A stretch of 64,000 bases of DNA from JACCVG01 sp963790245 (GCA_963790245.1 CAWBNP010000002.1:1860001-1924000); one strand, 5' to 3'; positions 27,478 through 36,705 are shown, numbered from the stretch's first letter. Numbers and translations: made by a program. Notes: generated by a model not told the origin, from the sequence alone.

Positions 27478-28386
27478 ATGAGGGGTCGAGTCATCGCGGC
27501 GATCCTGGTCGCGGCCGTAACGGTCGGCGCGGCGGGCGTCGCGGCTGCGGAGGAGAACCCGATCTTCCTGCCGATCACCGACCTGCTGCCGGGGCTCGTG
27601 AACGCCGGCGGGCAGGACCGCGGGATTCCCTGTCCGAAGGGCTCGCCCCGTTGCGTCGACCGGACGCTGAAGCGGATGCGCCGGCTCCAGCGTCGCGACG
27701 GCTGTGACCACAAGGGACTGTTTCTCGGCAACTACATCGTCGTCACGCGCGAGTACGAGCGAATCGCGCGGACGGCAGACGGTCGGCACTCCGGCTACTT
27801 CGAGGACCCCGCTTGGCTCGCGCGCGAGGATGCGCTGTTCGCCAAGCAGTACTTCGTCGTTCGCCGCCACTGGCGCGAAGGAAGGCGGGCTAGGGTGCCC
27901 GAGGCCTGGCGGATCGCCCTCGGGGAGGCAGACGCGCGCTCGATGACCGGTCTCGGGGACCTGCTGCTCGGGATCTCCGCGCACGTCAACAACGACATGC
28001 CGTTCATGATCGCCGGGGTTGGGCTGCGCGACCAGCGCGGTCGCAGCCACAAGGTCGATCACGACCGGTTCAACCGGGCGCTGAGCGATTCCTTCGACGA
28101 CGTGCTGGAGGACGTCGCTGCCCGCTATGACCCGGCCGCGAACGTAGACGTACCCGGGACCGAGCTCGAGAAGACGGCGATCTACCAGTTGCTGGCGCTT
28201 CAGCGCGAGGCGGTCTGGCGCAACGCGGAGCGGCTCGAGTCCGCTCGGACAGATGCCGAGCGCCGCCAGGTCGCGCGTTCGATCGAGGATTACGCGGCGC
28301 TCCAGTCGCGCATGCTGCTGCCGTTGTTCCGCAGCCCGGACCGCTCGGCGGCGCGGGACGCGTATTGCCGCGCCCAGCTCGGCTAG
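27478..28386 (+). CDS. Secreted DUF5995-like protein
   Basis: 302 residues with an N-terminal signal sequence (RGRVIAAILVAAVTVGAAGVAAAEE). The body is helical, with GISAHVNNDMPFMIAGVGL near residue 165, a His/Asn/Asp block I associate with DUF5995, and YYFEDP/ALFAKQYFVV-like segments. Two cysteines flank a basic stretch early in the mature part. The function is unknown. It is divergent from bioB (138 bases) and its stop overlaps the convergent enoyl-CoA hydratase stop by 4 bases. Confidence 0.65.
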   Translation: MRGRVIAAILVAAVTVGAAGVAAAEENPIFLPITDLLPGLVNAGGQDRGIPCPKGSPRCVDRTLKRMRRLQRRDGCDHKGLFLGNYIVVTREYERIARTADGRHSGYFEDPAWLAREDALFAKQYFVVRRHWREGRRARVPEAWRIALGEADARSMTGLGDLLLGISAHVNNDMPFMIAGVGLRDQRGRSHKVDHDRFNRALSDSFDDVLEDVAARYDPAANVDVPGTELEKTAIYQLLALQREAVWRNAERLESARTDAERRQVARSIEDYAALQSRMLLPLFRSPDRSAARDAYCRAQLG

Positions 28387-29208
28387 TTATGCGCCGACGC
28401 TCGCTCTAGCGAGTTTTCCCAAGCGGCGGGCCGCTTCTCGGCAAAGGAGGCCACTCCTTCGCGGAAATCCGCTGAGCGGAAGCAGGCCTCGCGCAGTGCT
28501 ACGAGCTCGGCTTCGAGCTGCGGGTCGAGCTCGAACTGGGCGAGCCGCAGCTCGCGGATCACGCGCTTGTTGCCGGAAAGGGACAGCGGCGCGTTGGCGG
28601 CGATCGCGCTCGCCATCCCGATCGCCCGGCCTTCCAGCTCGTCGAGCTCGACGAGCTGGTTGACCAGGCCGATGGCGGCGGCCCGGTCCGAATCGATGTT
28701 TTCACCGAGGTGGAACAACTCGCTCGTGTGCGCGGGCCCGATCGTGTCGAGAAACTTACGCAGCCCGGTGTGGGAGTAGACCAAGCCGATCTTCGCCGGC
28801 GGCATTCCGACCTTGATGCCCCTCGCGGCGATCCGGATGTCGGCGCTCAGTGCGACCTCGAGGCCGCCGCCGATCGCGTGGCCGTTGAGTGCGGCGATGA
28901 CCGGATACGGGTAGGCCTCGATCGCCTCGATCGCGGCGTGAAAGGGGTGGGCGACGAGCTTCTCGGCGTCGTCGGCGAACTGGGATTCGTCCTCGAAGTT
29001 GCCGATGTCATAGCCGGAGGAGAACATCCGGCCCTCGCCGGTGAGAATCAGGCAGCGGGCGTCGAGCCCGGCGACGGCCGTCGGCAATCGCGTCGAGCAT
29101 CTCCTGGTCGAACGCGCCGCGCTTGGCCGCGTTGGCGATCGTCAGGCGCGCGACTCCGGCGGCCGGCTCGTCGAGCTTCAGCTTGCCCGATGCGAGTTCG
29201 CTGGACAC
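28383..29208 (-). CDS. Enoyl-CoA hydratase/isomerase family protein (one frameshift)
   Basis: A crotonase-fold protein. CLILTGEGRMFSSGYDIGNF, IAALNGHAIGGGLEVALSADIRIAA (oxyanion hole) and KIGLVYSHTGLRKFLDTIG are family blocks. One extra base near 29080 splits the N-terminal 40 residues (LDEPAAGVARLTIANAAKRGAFDQEMLDAIAD) from the rest; removing it gives DAVAGLDARCLIL. The ATG at 29208 lies 10 bases after the biotinyl-carrier stop, suggesting co-transcription. The chain-length specificity is unknown. Confidence 0.87.
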
Positions 29209-29218
29209 GGGGGCCTTC

Positions 29219-29431
29219 CTACTCGAGCACGACGAGCGTGTCGCCCTCGCTGACGGCGGCGCCCTCGGCGACCTTGATCTCCTTGACGACGCCGTCGTCC
29301 TCGGCCTCGACCGGCATCTCCATCTTCATCGACTCGAGGATCAGCAGGGTGTCGCCCTCCTCGACCTCCTGACCGAGCTGACACTCGATCTTCCACACGG
29401 TCCCGGTGATGTGGGCCTCGACGTCGGGCAC
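29219..29431 (-). CDS. Free-standing biotinyl carrier domain protein
   Basis: A 70-residue protein consisting of a single biotinyl/lipoyl domain. Lys36 in ESMKME is the biotinylation site, flanked by the usual GDTLLILESMKMEMPVEAE and GAAVSEGDTLVVLE hairpins. It would serve as the swinging arm of an acyl-CoA or pyruvate carboxylase. It lies next to the biotin biosynthesis genes and directly upstream of the enoyl-CoA hydratase. A carboxyltransferase that could use it occurs at 59-60.7 kb; the biotin carboxylase is not in the window. Confidence 0.93.
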   Translation of the reverse strand: MPDVEAHITGTVWKIECQLGQEVEEGDTLLILESMKMEMPVEAEDDGVVKEIKVAEGAAVSEGDTLVVLE

Positions 29432-29487
29432 GGCCGCTCCTCTCGTCGCACTGCGCTTGCGGTTGCGGTGCGGGACGATACCCGGCG

Positions 29488-30226
29488 ATGGCCCGGAAAC
29501 CTGAACGCCTGAGCGTGATCATTGCCGCGCACGAGGAGGCCGATCGGATCGGCCAGACGATCGCGGCGCTCGGGACCGCCTTTCCGGGCGCGCGGGTGAT
29601 CGTCGCCGACGATGCCTCGACCGACGCCACGGCGGCGGTCGCGCGCGACGCAGGGGCGGAGGTCGTTGTCGCGCCCACGCAACGTCGGCAAGGGCGGCAA
29701 CGCGACGCTCGGCGCCGAGCTGCTGCTCGCCGCCGACCCCGACCCCGAAGATCTGGTGCTGCTCTGCGACGCAGATCTCGGCGACTCCGCTGGACGGCTG
29801 GACCCGCTGATCGGGGCCGTCGAGCGTGGGGAGGGGGACCTCGCCGTCGCGGTCTTCGCGCGGCGGGTGGGCGGCGGATTCGGGCTCGCGCTCGGCGCGG
29901 CCGGATGGGTCATTCGAAGGCGTACGGGGCTCGTGCCGGTCGCGCCGATCTCGGGCCAGCGCGCGATGCGGATCGAGCTACTGCGACGCGTGCTGCCGTT
30001 CGCTCCCGGCTTCGGGATGGAGACCGCGATGACTGTCGACGCCCACCACGCCGGCTTCCGCCTGGTCGAGGTCGAACTCGAGCTCGAGCACCGCGCGACC
30101 GGCCGCACGGCTGCCGGGTTCGCCCACCGCGCACGGCAGCTGCGAGACATCCTCCGCGTCTACATTTCCACCGATGATCCTCGCGATCGACCAGGGCACG
30201 ACCGGCTCGACCTGCATCGTCTTTGA
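29488..30226 (+). CDS. Family 2 glycosyltransferase (one frameshift)
   Basis: A GT-A glycosyltransferase. The N-terminus LSVIIAAHEEADRIGQTIAAL and VIVADDASTDATAAVA are GT2 blocks, with LVLLCDADLGD as the acidic metal motif. One extra base near 29680 separates the first 64 residues; without it the chain reads VVVAPRNVGKGGNATLGAEL, a classic GT2 continuation. It may act on a polyprenyl carrier. The corrected frame runs 53 bases into glpK, so the true end may be nearer 30177. Confidence 0.82.
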
Positions 30227-31637
30227 CGGCGAGGGTCGAGTCGCGGGTCGCGCCTACAGCGAGTTCCGCCAGCACTTCCCCCGGCCGGGCTGGGTCGAGC
30301 ACGATGCGAACGAGATCTGGGAGGTGACGCGCGGCGTCGCCAACCTGGCGCTCGTCGACGCCGGGATCCAGGGGTCCGAGCTCGCCGGCATCGGGATCAC
30401 CAACCAGCGCGAGACCGTCGTCGCCTGGGATCGCGACAGCGGCAGGCCGCTGCACCGCGCGATCGTCTGGCAGGACCGGCGGACGGCCGAACGGTGCGAT
30501 GAGCTGCGCGCGGCCGGCCACGAGCCGTTGTTTCGCGAGCGCACCGGCCTCGTGCTCGATCCCTACTTCTCAGGGACGAAGATCGAGTGGCTGATCCGCA
30601 ACGGCGTCGATCCCGGGGCCGCCTTCGGGACGATCGACTCGTGGCTCGTCTTCAAGCTCTGCGGCCGCCACGCGACCGATCTCTCGAACGCGTCCCGGAC
30701 TCTGCTCTTCGACATCGGCGAGCTCGCCTGGGACCCCGAGCTGTGCGAGTTGCTCGGCGTCGCGGTCGATTCGCTCCCCGAGCCATTGCCGTCCGCCCAC
30801 GTGTACGGCACGACGAGCGAGTTCGGGGGAGAGATCCCCGTCGCCGGCATCGCCGGTGACCAGCAGGCGGCGCTCTACGGACAGGGTTGTCACTCGGCGG
30901 GGCTCGGCAAGAACACCTACGGGACCGGCAGCTTCGTGCTCCAGAACGCCGGACCCGAGCCCCCGCCGGCCCCTGATGGGCTGGTGACCACGATTGCCTG
31001 GGGGGTCGAGGGCCGGGTCGACTACGCACTCGAGGCGAGCATCTTCGTGACCGGCGCCGCCGTCCAGTGGCTGCGCGACGGCCTCGGCCTGATCGGCGCG
31101 GCCGCCGAGACCGAGCAGCTCGCCGCCTCGCTCGATTCCAACGACGGCGTCTACTTCGTCCCCGCCCTGACCGGGCTGGGGTCGCCGTACTGGGATCCTT
31201 ACGCGCGCGGCACGATCGTCGGGCTGACGCGCGGAAGCGGCAGGGCCGAGCTCGCGCGCGCGGCGCTCGAGGCGATGGCCTACCAGACGGTCGACGCGGT
31301 CCGAGCGACGGAAGCGGCCTCGGGTCGGCCGCTGACCGAGCTCAAGGCCGACGGCGGCGCAGTCTGCAACCGCTGGCTGATGCAGTTCCAGGCCGACGTG
31401 CTCGGGGTGCCTGTCGTCGTCCCGGAAATACCGGAGACGACCGCGCTCGGCGCGGCCTACCTCGCCGGTGTTGCGACCGGTGTCTGGAGCGAGCGCGACA
31501 CCCGCGAGATGTGGCGTGAGGACGCGCGCTATGAACCGGCGATCGGGGCAGGGGAGCGTGCAGAGTTGATGGAGGGCTGGACCCGCGCGGTCGAGCGCTC
31601 GCGCGGATGGAGTAACCGTCCCGAGGCCGACGGGTAG
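30174..31637 (+). CDS. glpK: Glycerol kinase
   Basis: 487 residues of the FGGY kinase family; it phosphorylates glycerol to sn-glycerol 3-phosphate. ILAIDQGTTGSTCIVFD is the phosphate-1 motif; ITNQRETVVAWDR, AIVWQDRRTAERC, VAGIAGDQQAALYGQGC, KNTYGTGSFVLQNAG and ELKADGGAVCNRWLMQFQAD are GlpK signatures. The start ATG overlaps the upstream glycosyltransferase tail. It is followed after 8 bases by an acyltransferase that could use the product for phospholipid synthesis. Confidence 0.95.
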   Translation: MILAIDQGTTGSTCIVFDGEGRVAGRAYSEFRQHFPRPGWVEHDANEIWEVTRGVANLALVDAGIQGSELAGIGITNQRETVVAWDRDSGRPLHRAIVWQDRRTAERCDELRAAGHEPLFRERTGLVLDPYFSGTKIEWLIRNGVDPGAAFGTIDSWLVFKLCGRHATDLSNASRTLLFDIGELAWDPELCELLGVAVDSLPEPLPSAHVYGTTSEFGGEIPVAGIAGDQQAALYGQGCHSAGLGKNTYGTGSFVLQNAGPEPPPAPDGLVTTIAWGVEGRVDYALEASIFVTGAAVQWLRDGLGLIGAAAETEQLAASLDSNDGVYFVPALTGLGSPYWDPYARGTIVGLTRGSGRAELARAALEAMAYQTVDAVRATEAASGRPLTELKADGGAVCNRWLMQFQADVLGVPVVVPEIPETTALGAAYLAGVATGVWSERDTREMWREDARYEPAIGAGERAELMEGWTRAVERSRGWSNRPEADG

Positions 31638-31645
31638 CGGTAATC

Positions 31646-32437
31646 GTGAAGGCGCAGGTCTACAAGGACGAGCGGCCGGCCGAGTACTTCGACCAGTTCC
31701 ACGCCCGCGTACGTCGCGGTCGACCCGACTGGATGTACGAGCTGGTCCGCCTCGCGCTGACGCCGGTCCTGTTGTTCGCCTACCGCACCCGCTGCATCGA
31801 CTCCTCGCAGGTACCCGCCCACGGTCCGGCGATCATCGCGCCGAACCACTTTTCGTTCTTCGACCACTTCTTCGTCGCCGTCTACCTCAGGCGCAAAGTC
31901 CAGTTCATGGCCAAGTCGCAGCTCTTCCGGCCGCCGATCCAGACCATCTTCACCCACGGCGGCGTGTTTCCCGTGATGCGTGGCCGCGCCGATGAGGAAG
32001 CGTTCAAGACCGCCCACGCGATCCTCGCGCGCGATGGGATCGTCGTCATGTACTGCGAGGGTGGGCGCTCGCGGACGGGTCAGCTCGGCGAGCCAAAGCC
32101 AGGTGTCGGTCGGCTCGCGTTGGAATCGGGCGCGCCGGTCGTCCCGACGGCGATCGTCGGGTCGGCGAAGGTCCGCAACTGGCGAAAGCTCCAGCTGCCC
32201 AAGGTGACCGTCCAGTTCGGCGAGCCGGTGAGCTTCGAGGCGCTCGCGCACAAGCCCGACCGCGACGAGTCCCAGGCCGCCTCCGAAGTCGTCTTCGCCC
32301 AAATCAAGACGATCTACGGTGCGCTCACCGAGCAGGGTGGTCGCCGGCGCGCCGTGCGGGCTTCGCGCGCCGCCCGACGTGCCGCTCACAGCGCGAAGGA
32401 CGCGGCCGGAATGGCCGGTCGCCGGACCGTTCAGTAA
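31646..32437 (+). CDS. 1-acyl-sn-glycerol-3-phosphate acyltransferase-like protein
   Basis: 263 residues with a PlsC domain: the catalytic HX4D is NHFSFFD in IIAPNHFSFFDHFFVAVYL, followed by GGVFPVMRGRADEEAF and CEGGRSRTGQLGEPKPGVGRLA. It transfers acyl groups to lysophosphatidic acid or a related acceptor at the membrane. The start is GTG. The C-terminal 35 residues are very Arg/Ala-rich. Placement 8 bases after glpK suggests a glycerolipid unit. It is convergent with, and overlaps by 7 bases, the MBL-fold gene. Confidence 0.9.
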   Translation: MKAQVYKDERPAEYFDQFHARVRRGRPDWMYELVRLALTPVLLFAYRTRCIDSSQVPAHGPAIIAPNHFSFFDHFFVAVYLRRKVQFMAKSQLFRPPIQTIFTHGGVFPVMRGRADEEAFKTAHAILARDGIVVMYCEGGRSRTGQLGEPKPGVGRLALESGAPVVPTAIVGSAKVRNWRKLQLPKVTVQFGEPVSFEALAHKPDRDESQAASEVVFAQIKTIYGALTEQGGRRRAVRASRAARRAAHSAKDAAGMAGRRTVQ

Positions 32438-33339
32438 GCCGCTTCGAGCGTCTTCCAGTGCTCCATGTCGTGCCCGGGGACAATCAGAGCGTCCGGAGTC
32501 TCGCGCGCGTAGAGCTGGATCTCGCGCAGCGACCGCCTGAAGATGTGCTCGTCGTGGATCCGGGCCGGTAGCGCCGATTCGCGCAGCGTGGCCATCGTGT
32601 AGATCGCGTCGCCCGCGATCAACGCCTCGCGGCCCCGCAGCCGCAGGATGTAGGAGACGTGCCCGGCGCTGTGGCCGGGCGTGAACACCGCCCGCACGCT
32701 GCCGTCGCCGAACAGGTCGAGCATCCGCCCGAAGCCGGCGAACGAGCCGACCGCCTCGGACTCGAAATCGAGCAGGCGGAACTCGACCGCGTGGTCGAAC
32801 TGGCGGCGGAAGTAACCGTTGAGCTGTGGGCGGCTGCCGTTGGCCGCCGCCCACTCCGGCGCGCTGACGACGAACTTCGCGTTCGGGAACTCCGAGACGG
32901 CGCTCGCGTGATCGATGTGCATGTGGGTCATCAGGACGTGGCTCACCGCGCCGGGCTCGACTCCCCGCGCGCGCAGCTGCGCGGGGGCTGCGTCGGCCGC
33001 GCTCATCTCGATGTTCTTGAAGGCGAGCGCGCCGATCCGGCCGAGGTTCGTCGGCGGGTCGACGGCCACGGCCGGGTGAAATCCGGTGTCGATCATCAGC
33101 GCGCCGGCGCTCGGGTGCTCGATCAGGAAGGCCGGAACGGGGATGCGGATCCATTGCTCGGCCGGCACACGGATTCCGAAGTCGCGCAGCTTCGCCCGGT
33201 GCCCGGTGCCGCTGCGCTCGAGGTAGGTCGGGGGTGCGGCCACCGTTCCGGTCAGCAGCGGGTGGAGGCGGACGACCGCATCTGTCCTTCCGCGGGGAAG
33301 TGGGAGCGCGGCCGGTCGGGGTTCGGCGACGGTGGCCAT
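32431..33339 (-). CDS. MBL-fold hydrolase, lactonase-like
   Basis: 302 residues of the metallo-beta-lactamase superfamily. The dizinc motif is HMHIDH in LMTHMHIDHASAVSEF, with later ligands in FTPGHSAGHVSYIL, LIAGDAIYTM and VPGHDMEHWK. This arrangement matches N-acyl-homoserine lactonase (AttM/AiiA-like) relatives, though the true substrate is unknown. An N-terminal segment of about 25 residues precedes the core. It is divergent from the SDR gene at 33369, 29 bases apart. Confidence 0.85.
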   Translation of the reverse strand: MATVAEPRPAALPLPRGRTDAVVRLHPLLTGTVAAPPTYLERSGTGHRAKLRDFGIRVPAEQWIRIPVPAFLIEHPSAGALMIDTGFHPAVAVDPPTNLGRIGALAFKNIEMSAADAAPAQLRARGVEPGAVSHVLMTHMHIDHASAVSEFPNAKFVVSAPEWAAANGSRPQLNGYFRRQFDHAVEFRLLDFESEAVGSFAGFGRMLDLFGDGSVRAVFTPGHSAGHVSYILRLRGREALIAGDAIYTMATLRESALPARIHDEHIFRRSLREIQLYARETPDALIVPGHDMEHWKTLEAAY

Positions 33340-33368
33340 GCTCGTTCAGAGTCTATGGTGACCCCCCG

Positions 33369-34208
33369 ATGGCCCGACAGATCTTTGCCGAGGACCTGCT
33401 CGAGGGCGAGGTCGTGCTCGTCACCGGCGGTGGCAGCGGCCTCGGGCGCGCGACCGCGATCGAGCTTGCCGGCTGCGGTGCGACCGTAGTAGTCCTCGGC
33501 CGCCGCGAGGAGCCGTTGCTCCAGACGGCCGCCCTGATCCCCTCCGGGCGGTGTCACGCGGTCACCTGCGACATCCGCGATGACCAACTCGTCGAGGCAA
33601 CGATCGATTCGGTGCTCGAGCAGCACGGCAAGATCGACACGCTGGTCAACAACGCGGGGGGCCAGTTCCTCTCGCCTGCCGAGGCGATCACGCCGAAGGG
33701 ATTCCGGACGGTACTCGAGCTGAACGTCATGGGCACCTGGCTGATGACCCACGCCGCGGTCACCAAGGCGATGATTCCGGCGGGTGGCGGAAAGGTGATC
33801 AACGTGACGCTCTCCCCGCACAACGGCCTTCCCGGGATGGCCCACAGCTCCGCCGCCCGCGCGGCGGTCGAGAACCTGACGCGCGTCCTGTCGATCGAGT
33901 GGGCGCGCTTCCAGATCAAGCTGGTTGCGATCGCCTCGGGCCATTTCGGCACCGAGATCTTCAAGACGAAGTACCCGAAGCAGATGGTCGACGGTCTCGC
34001 GGCGACGGTTCCGCTGCAGCGGCTCGGCGAGCCAGAGGAGCAGGCGTGGATGATCACCCTGCTCGCTTCGCCGGCCGGCGACTACCACTCCGGATCGGTG
34101 ATCACGATCGATGGCGCGCGCGACAACTTCTACGGGCCCTGGCCGCCGCAGAATATGGTGACCGAGACGGGCGATCCGTTGGCCGAGTCGCGCAAGCCGA
34201 AGGGCTAA
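33369..34208 (+). CDS. SDR-family reductase, 2,4-dienoyl-CoA reductase-like
   Basis: 279 residues. The cofactor loop VTGGGSGLGRATAIEL and NNAGGQFLS place it in the SDR superfamily. The usual YxxxK is missing: the segment at that place is GMAHSSAARAAVENLTRVLSIEWA, similar to 2,4-dienoyl-CoA reductases, which use other residues. ATG 33369 directly precedes MARQIFAEDLLEGEV, the start expected for that group. It would reduce unsaturated acyl-CoA intermediates. It is convergent with the epimerase gene, 5 bases apart. Confidence 0.82.
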   Translation: MARQIFAEDLLEGEVVLVTGGGSGLGRATAIELAGCGATVVVLGRREEPLLQTAALIPSGRCHAVTCDIRDDQLVEATIDSVLEQHGKIDTLVNNAGGQFLSPAEAITPKGFRTVLELNVMGTWLMTHAAVTKAMIPAGGGKVINVTLSPHNGLPGMAHSSAARAAVENLTRVLSIEWARFQIKLVAIASGHFGTEIFKTKYPKQMVDGLAATVPLQRLGEPEEQAWMITLLASPAGDYHSGSVITIDGARDNFYGPWPPQNMVTETGDPLAESRKPKG

Positions 34209-34213
34209 GCGCG

Positions 34214-35329
34214 CTACCCGATGAGGCCTCGGGCGCGCAGCTCGGCCGCTGCGGCGTCCCCCCGTTCCTCGACCGCCTGGGTCGCGACCCAACGGGCGAG
34301 CTCCGCGAGGCCCGCTTCGCGCACCACCGATGCCTCGAAGCCGAGCAGCTCCCGGGCGGCGGTCGTGTCGGCGAGGCAGTGGCGGATGTCGCCGGTGCGG
34401 TATTCGCCTGTGACCTCGGGCCGCAGGTCGGATTGGAGCGCCTCGGCGAGCGCCTCGGCGAGCTCGAGGACCGTGACGGGGCGGCCGGTGGCGACGTTGA
34501 GGGCGTGGCCGGGGGCGTTTTCGGCGTCCATCGCGAGCGCAGTCGCCCGGGCCGTATCCGAGACGTGGATCAGGTCGCGGATCTGCGCGCCGTCCTCGAA
34601 GATCCGTGGCGCACGGCCGTTGAGGATCCGCGCGGCGAAGATCGCGCCGACGCCGGTGTAGGGGTTGCCGAGCGCCTGGCCCGGGCCGTAGGTATTGAGG
34701 TAGCGCAGGGCGACCGCCTCGAAGCCGTAGGCCTCGGCGAGCACGAGCGCGAGCTCCTCCTGGTCGCGCTTGGTGATCCCGTAGACGCTCGTCGGCCGCA
34801 GCGGCGTGTCCTCCCGGACCGCGACCGGCTCGAGCTCGCGGTCACAGATCGCGCAACGTGGCTCCCACTCGCGCCGCTCGAGCTGGGCCCGGGTGCGCGG
34901 CGGCGGGCTGAAAACGCCGTGCTCGGGGCAGCGGTAGGCGCCCTCGCCGTAGACGACCATCGAGGAGGCCATCACGACCCGGCGGATCTGCTCGCGCCGT
35001 GCGATCACGGCCTCCAACAAGGTCGCCGTGCCGACACTGTTGGCCTGCACCGAGCGGCGCACGTTGACCATCGACTCGCCGTTGCCGACGATTCCCGCGA
35101 GATGGTAAACGCGGTCGACGCCTTCGAGCGCACGCGCGACGGCGTCGGGGTCGGCGACATCGCCGACGACCAGCTCGGCCTCTTCGCTCAGCCGGCCGGG
35201 GTCGCCGTCGGGATGGGCGAGCGGGTCGATGTTGTCGAGCACGCGCACGCGCTCGCCCCGCTCCTGCAGCAGGTCGATCAGATGGGAGCCGATGAATCCG
35301 GCTCCGCCGGTTACCAGCGCGACGCTCAC
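34214..35329 (-). CDS. NAD-dependent sugar epimerase/dehydratase with zinc-ribbon insert
   Basis: 371 residues. SVALVTGGAGFIGSHLIDLL is the NAD-binding loop and TSVYGITKRDQEELAL carries the YxxxK catalytic pair; it is an extended SDR related to UDP-glucose 4-epimerases. An insert near residue 130 has CPEHG and, further on, CAICDREL, a probable structural zinc ribbon known in actinobacterial members. The start GTG overlaps the TGA of the upstream membrane glycosyltransferase by 4 bases, so the two are coupled in one operon. Confidence 0.85.
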   Translation of the reverse strand: MSVALVTGGAGFIGSHLIDLLQERGERVRVLDNIDPLAHPDGDPGRLSEEAELVVGDVADPDAVARALEGVDRVYHLAGIVGNGESMVNVRRSVQANSVGTATLLEAVIARREQIRRVVMASSMVVYGEGAYRCPEHGVFSPPPRTRAQLERREWEPRCAICDRELEPVAVREDTPLRPTSVYGITKRDQEELALVLAEAYGFEAVALRYLNTYGPGQALGNPYTGVGAIFAARILNGRAPRIFEDGAQIRDLIHVSDTARATALAMDAENAPGHALNVATGRPVTVLELAEALAEALQSDLRPEVTGEYRTGDIRHCLADTTAARELLGFEASVVREAGLAELARWVATQAVEERGDAAAAELRARGLIG

Positions 35330-36615
35330 CAGGCGGTATCCAACAGCAGCTCGGATGCGACCGCTTGGGTGCTGAGCAGACCGATTACGAGCGGGACCCG
35401 GTGGGCGGGGAGGAAGCGCGCCGCCGCGAGGCAGAGCAGCGGGACAAGGAACAGCCAGATCCGCTCGGTCTCGGACTTCGTGTAGCCGCCGATCGCCGCG
35501 ACCGCGATCACGGCAGCGAGCGCGATCGCGAGGTCGTCGCGCGCCACGAGCGCCTGAACGCCGTACCAGGTGATCGGGAGGCCGGCCGCCACCAGGAACG
35601 CGGCCGGGGAGCCAAACAGCCAGTAGAGGTAGGGACGCACGCTCGCGACGCCGATCCGGTAGGCCTCGTCGGCGGAGCCGAGCGCTCCGAAGATGTCGAA
35701 CCCCGTCGCGGCGTAGAGCAGCGCGTAGCCGGCGATCAGCACAACGCCGCACCAGATCGCCACGAGCGCCGCGATGCGGAATCCTTCGCGTCGCCAGAGC
35801 ACGATCGTCGCCCAGGCCGGGATCGCGAGCAACGAGTAGGCGAAAAACGATCCCGCCGCCGCGATCAGCCCGCCGGCGGCCCGCGTGCGCCGCGAGGCGT
35901 GGAGCAGTGTGATCGCCGCGACCAGCCCGAAGGTGACGAACATGCCGTCGGCCGAAGTCGCCCCGTAGATCAGCGCCGAGGGCGCGAAGGCGAACAGCAG
36001 CGTCGCGATCCGCGCCGATCGGTCGTCCATCAGCGAGCGCGCGAGGACGTAGGTCAGCGGAATGCTCAGTGCGGTCAGGCCGATCGTCAGCGAGGCCATC
36101 CCCCCGGCGGTCGTGATCCCGAGCAGGTCGAGCAACAACAGCGTCCCCGGGGGGTGCGCGGAGGGGTGGATCGGCAACGACGGCGCGATCTCGGCGAACC
36201 GGTCGAGGAACGTTCCCGTGCCGAGGTCGAGTGCCGGAAGGGCGGGTAGGTACTCACGACTGCCTCGCTCGCCGAAGATCGCATACCAGCCCTCTGGCCC
36301 GCGCCCGACGGCGGCGAGCGCCAGGCGGGCGGCCAGTCCCAGGCCGAACGCCGCCGCTGCGAAGGCGCGCGGCGAAAGCGGCCGGCGGGCGATCACGACC
36401 GCGAGTGCTCCGCAGAGGACGAACGCGGGCAGCGCGATCACCACCGCCATGTCGACGCGGGGCCGTACCGGCGGGAAGAAGGGCGCCATCCGGGTGCCGA
36501 GGTGCATCCCGAACACGAGTTCGGAGGCGAGGCTCGCGAGCGTGAAGACGACGAGCGCCGCCATCAGCACGTGCGGGGCTCTGGAGGTTGCGGCCGGTTC
36601 CGTGCTTGTCGACAC
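35326..36615 (-). CDS. Multi-pass membrane glycosyltransferase-like protein
   Basis: 429 residues with about eleven transmembrane helices, starting near residue 15 (VLMAALVVFTLASLASELVF). The large first loop contains GPEGWYAIFGERGSREYLPALPALDLG, and PSAHPPGTLLLLDLLGI follows, a layout seen in PMT/ArnT-like polyprenol-dependent glycosyltransferases (GT-C). The start GTG 36615 was chosen because it leaves a short cytoplasmic N-terminus. Its partner is the epimerase, and both are divergent from a GT2 gene, suggesting cell-surface glycan synthesis. Confidence 0.75.
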   Translation of the reverse strand: MSTSTEPAATSRAPHVLMAALVVFTLASLASELVFGMHLGTRMAPFFPPVRPRVDMAVVIALPAFVLCGALAVVIARRPLSPRAFAAAAFGLGLAARLALAAVGRGPEGWYAIFGERGSREYLPALPALDLGTGTFLDRFAEIAPSLPIHPSAHPPGTLLLLDLLGITTAGGMASLTIGLTALSIPLTYVLARSLMDDRSARIATLLFAFAPSALIYGATSADGMFVTFGLVAAITLLHASRRTRAAGGLIAAAGSFFAYSLLAIPAWATIVLWRREGFRIAALVAIWCGVVLIAGYALLYAATGFDIFGALGSADEAYRIGVASVRPYLYWLFGSPAAFLVAAGLPITWYGVQALVARDDLAIALAAVIAVAAIGGYTKSETERIWLFLVPLLCLAAARFLPAHRVPLVIGLLSTQAVASELLLDTAW

Positions 36616-36637
36616 CGATCCGGACCTTACGGATCGG
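36615..36637. promoter_or_regulatory. 8-bp inverted repeat at a divergent promoter
   Basis: A perfect inverted repeat CCGATCCG-N7-CGGATCGG overlaps the GTG start of the membrane glycosyltransferase, within the 90-base region shared with the divergent GT2 gene. It could be a repressor site or an mRNA hairpin masking the start. There is no direct evidence for either. Confidence 0.35.
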
Positions 36638-36705
36638 CTGCCGGGCTGCGGAGTGGGCGGCACGGCGTTTCCGGGTACGTAACCCGCGGTGGTTAGCCTG
36701 CCCTC

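Noticed and set aside
27340..28062. Extension of the bioB frame upstream to 28062
   Set aside because: The BioB family begins near 27339; the extra part lies antisense to the DUF5995-like gene and shows no family similarity.
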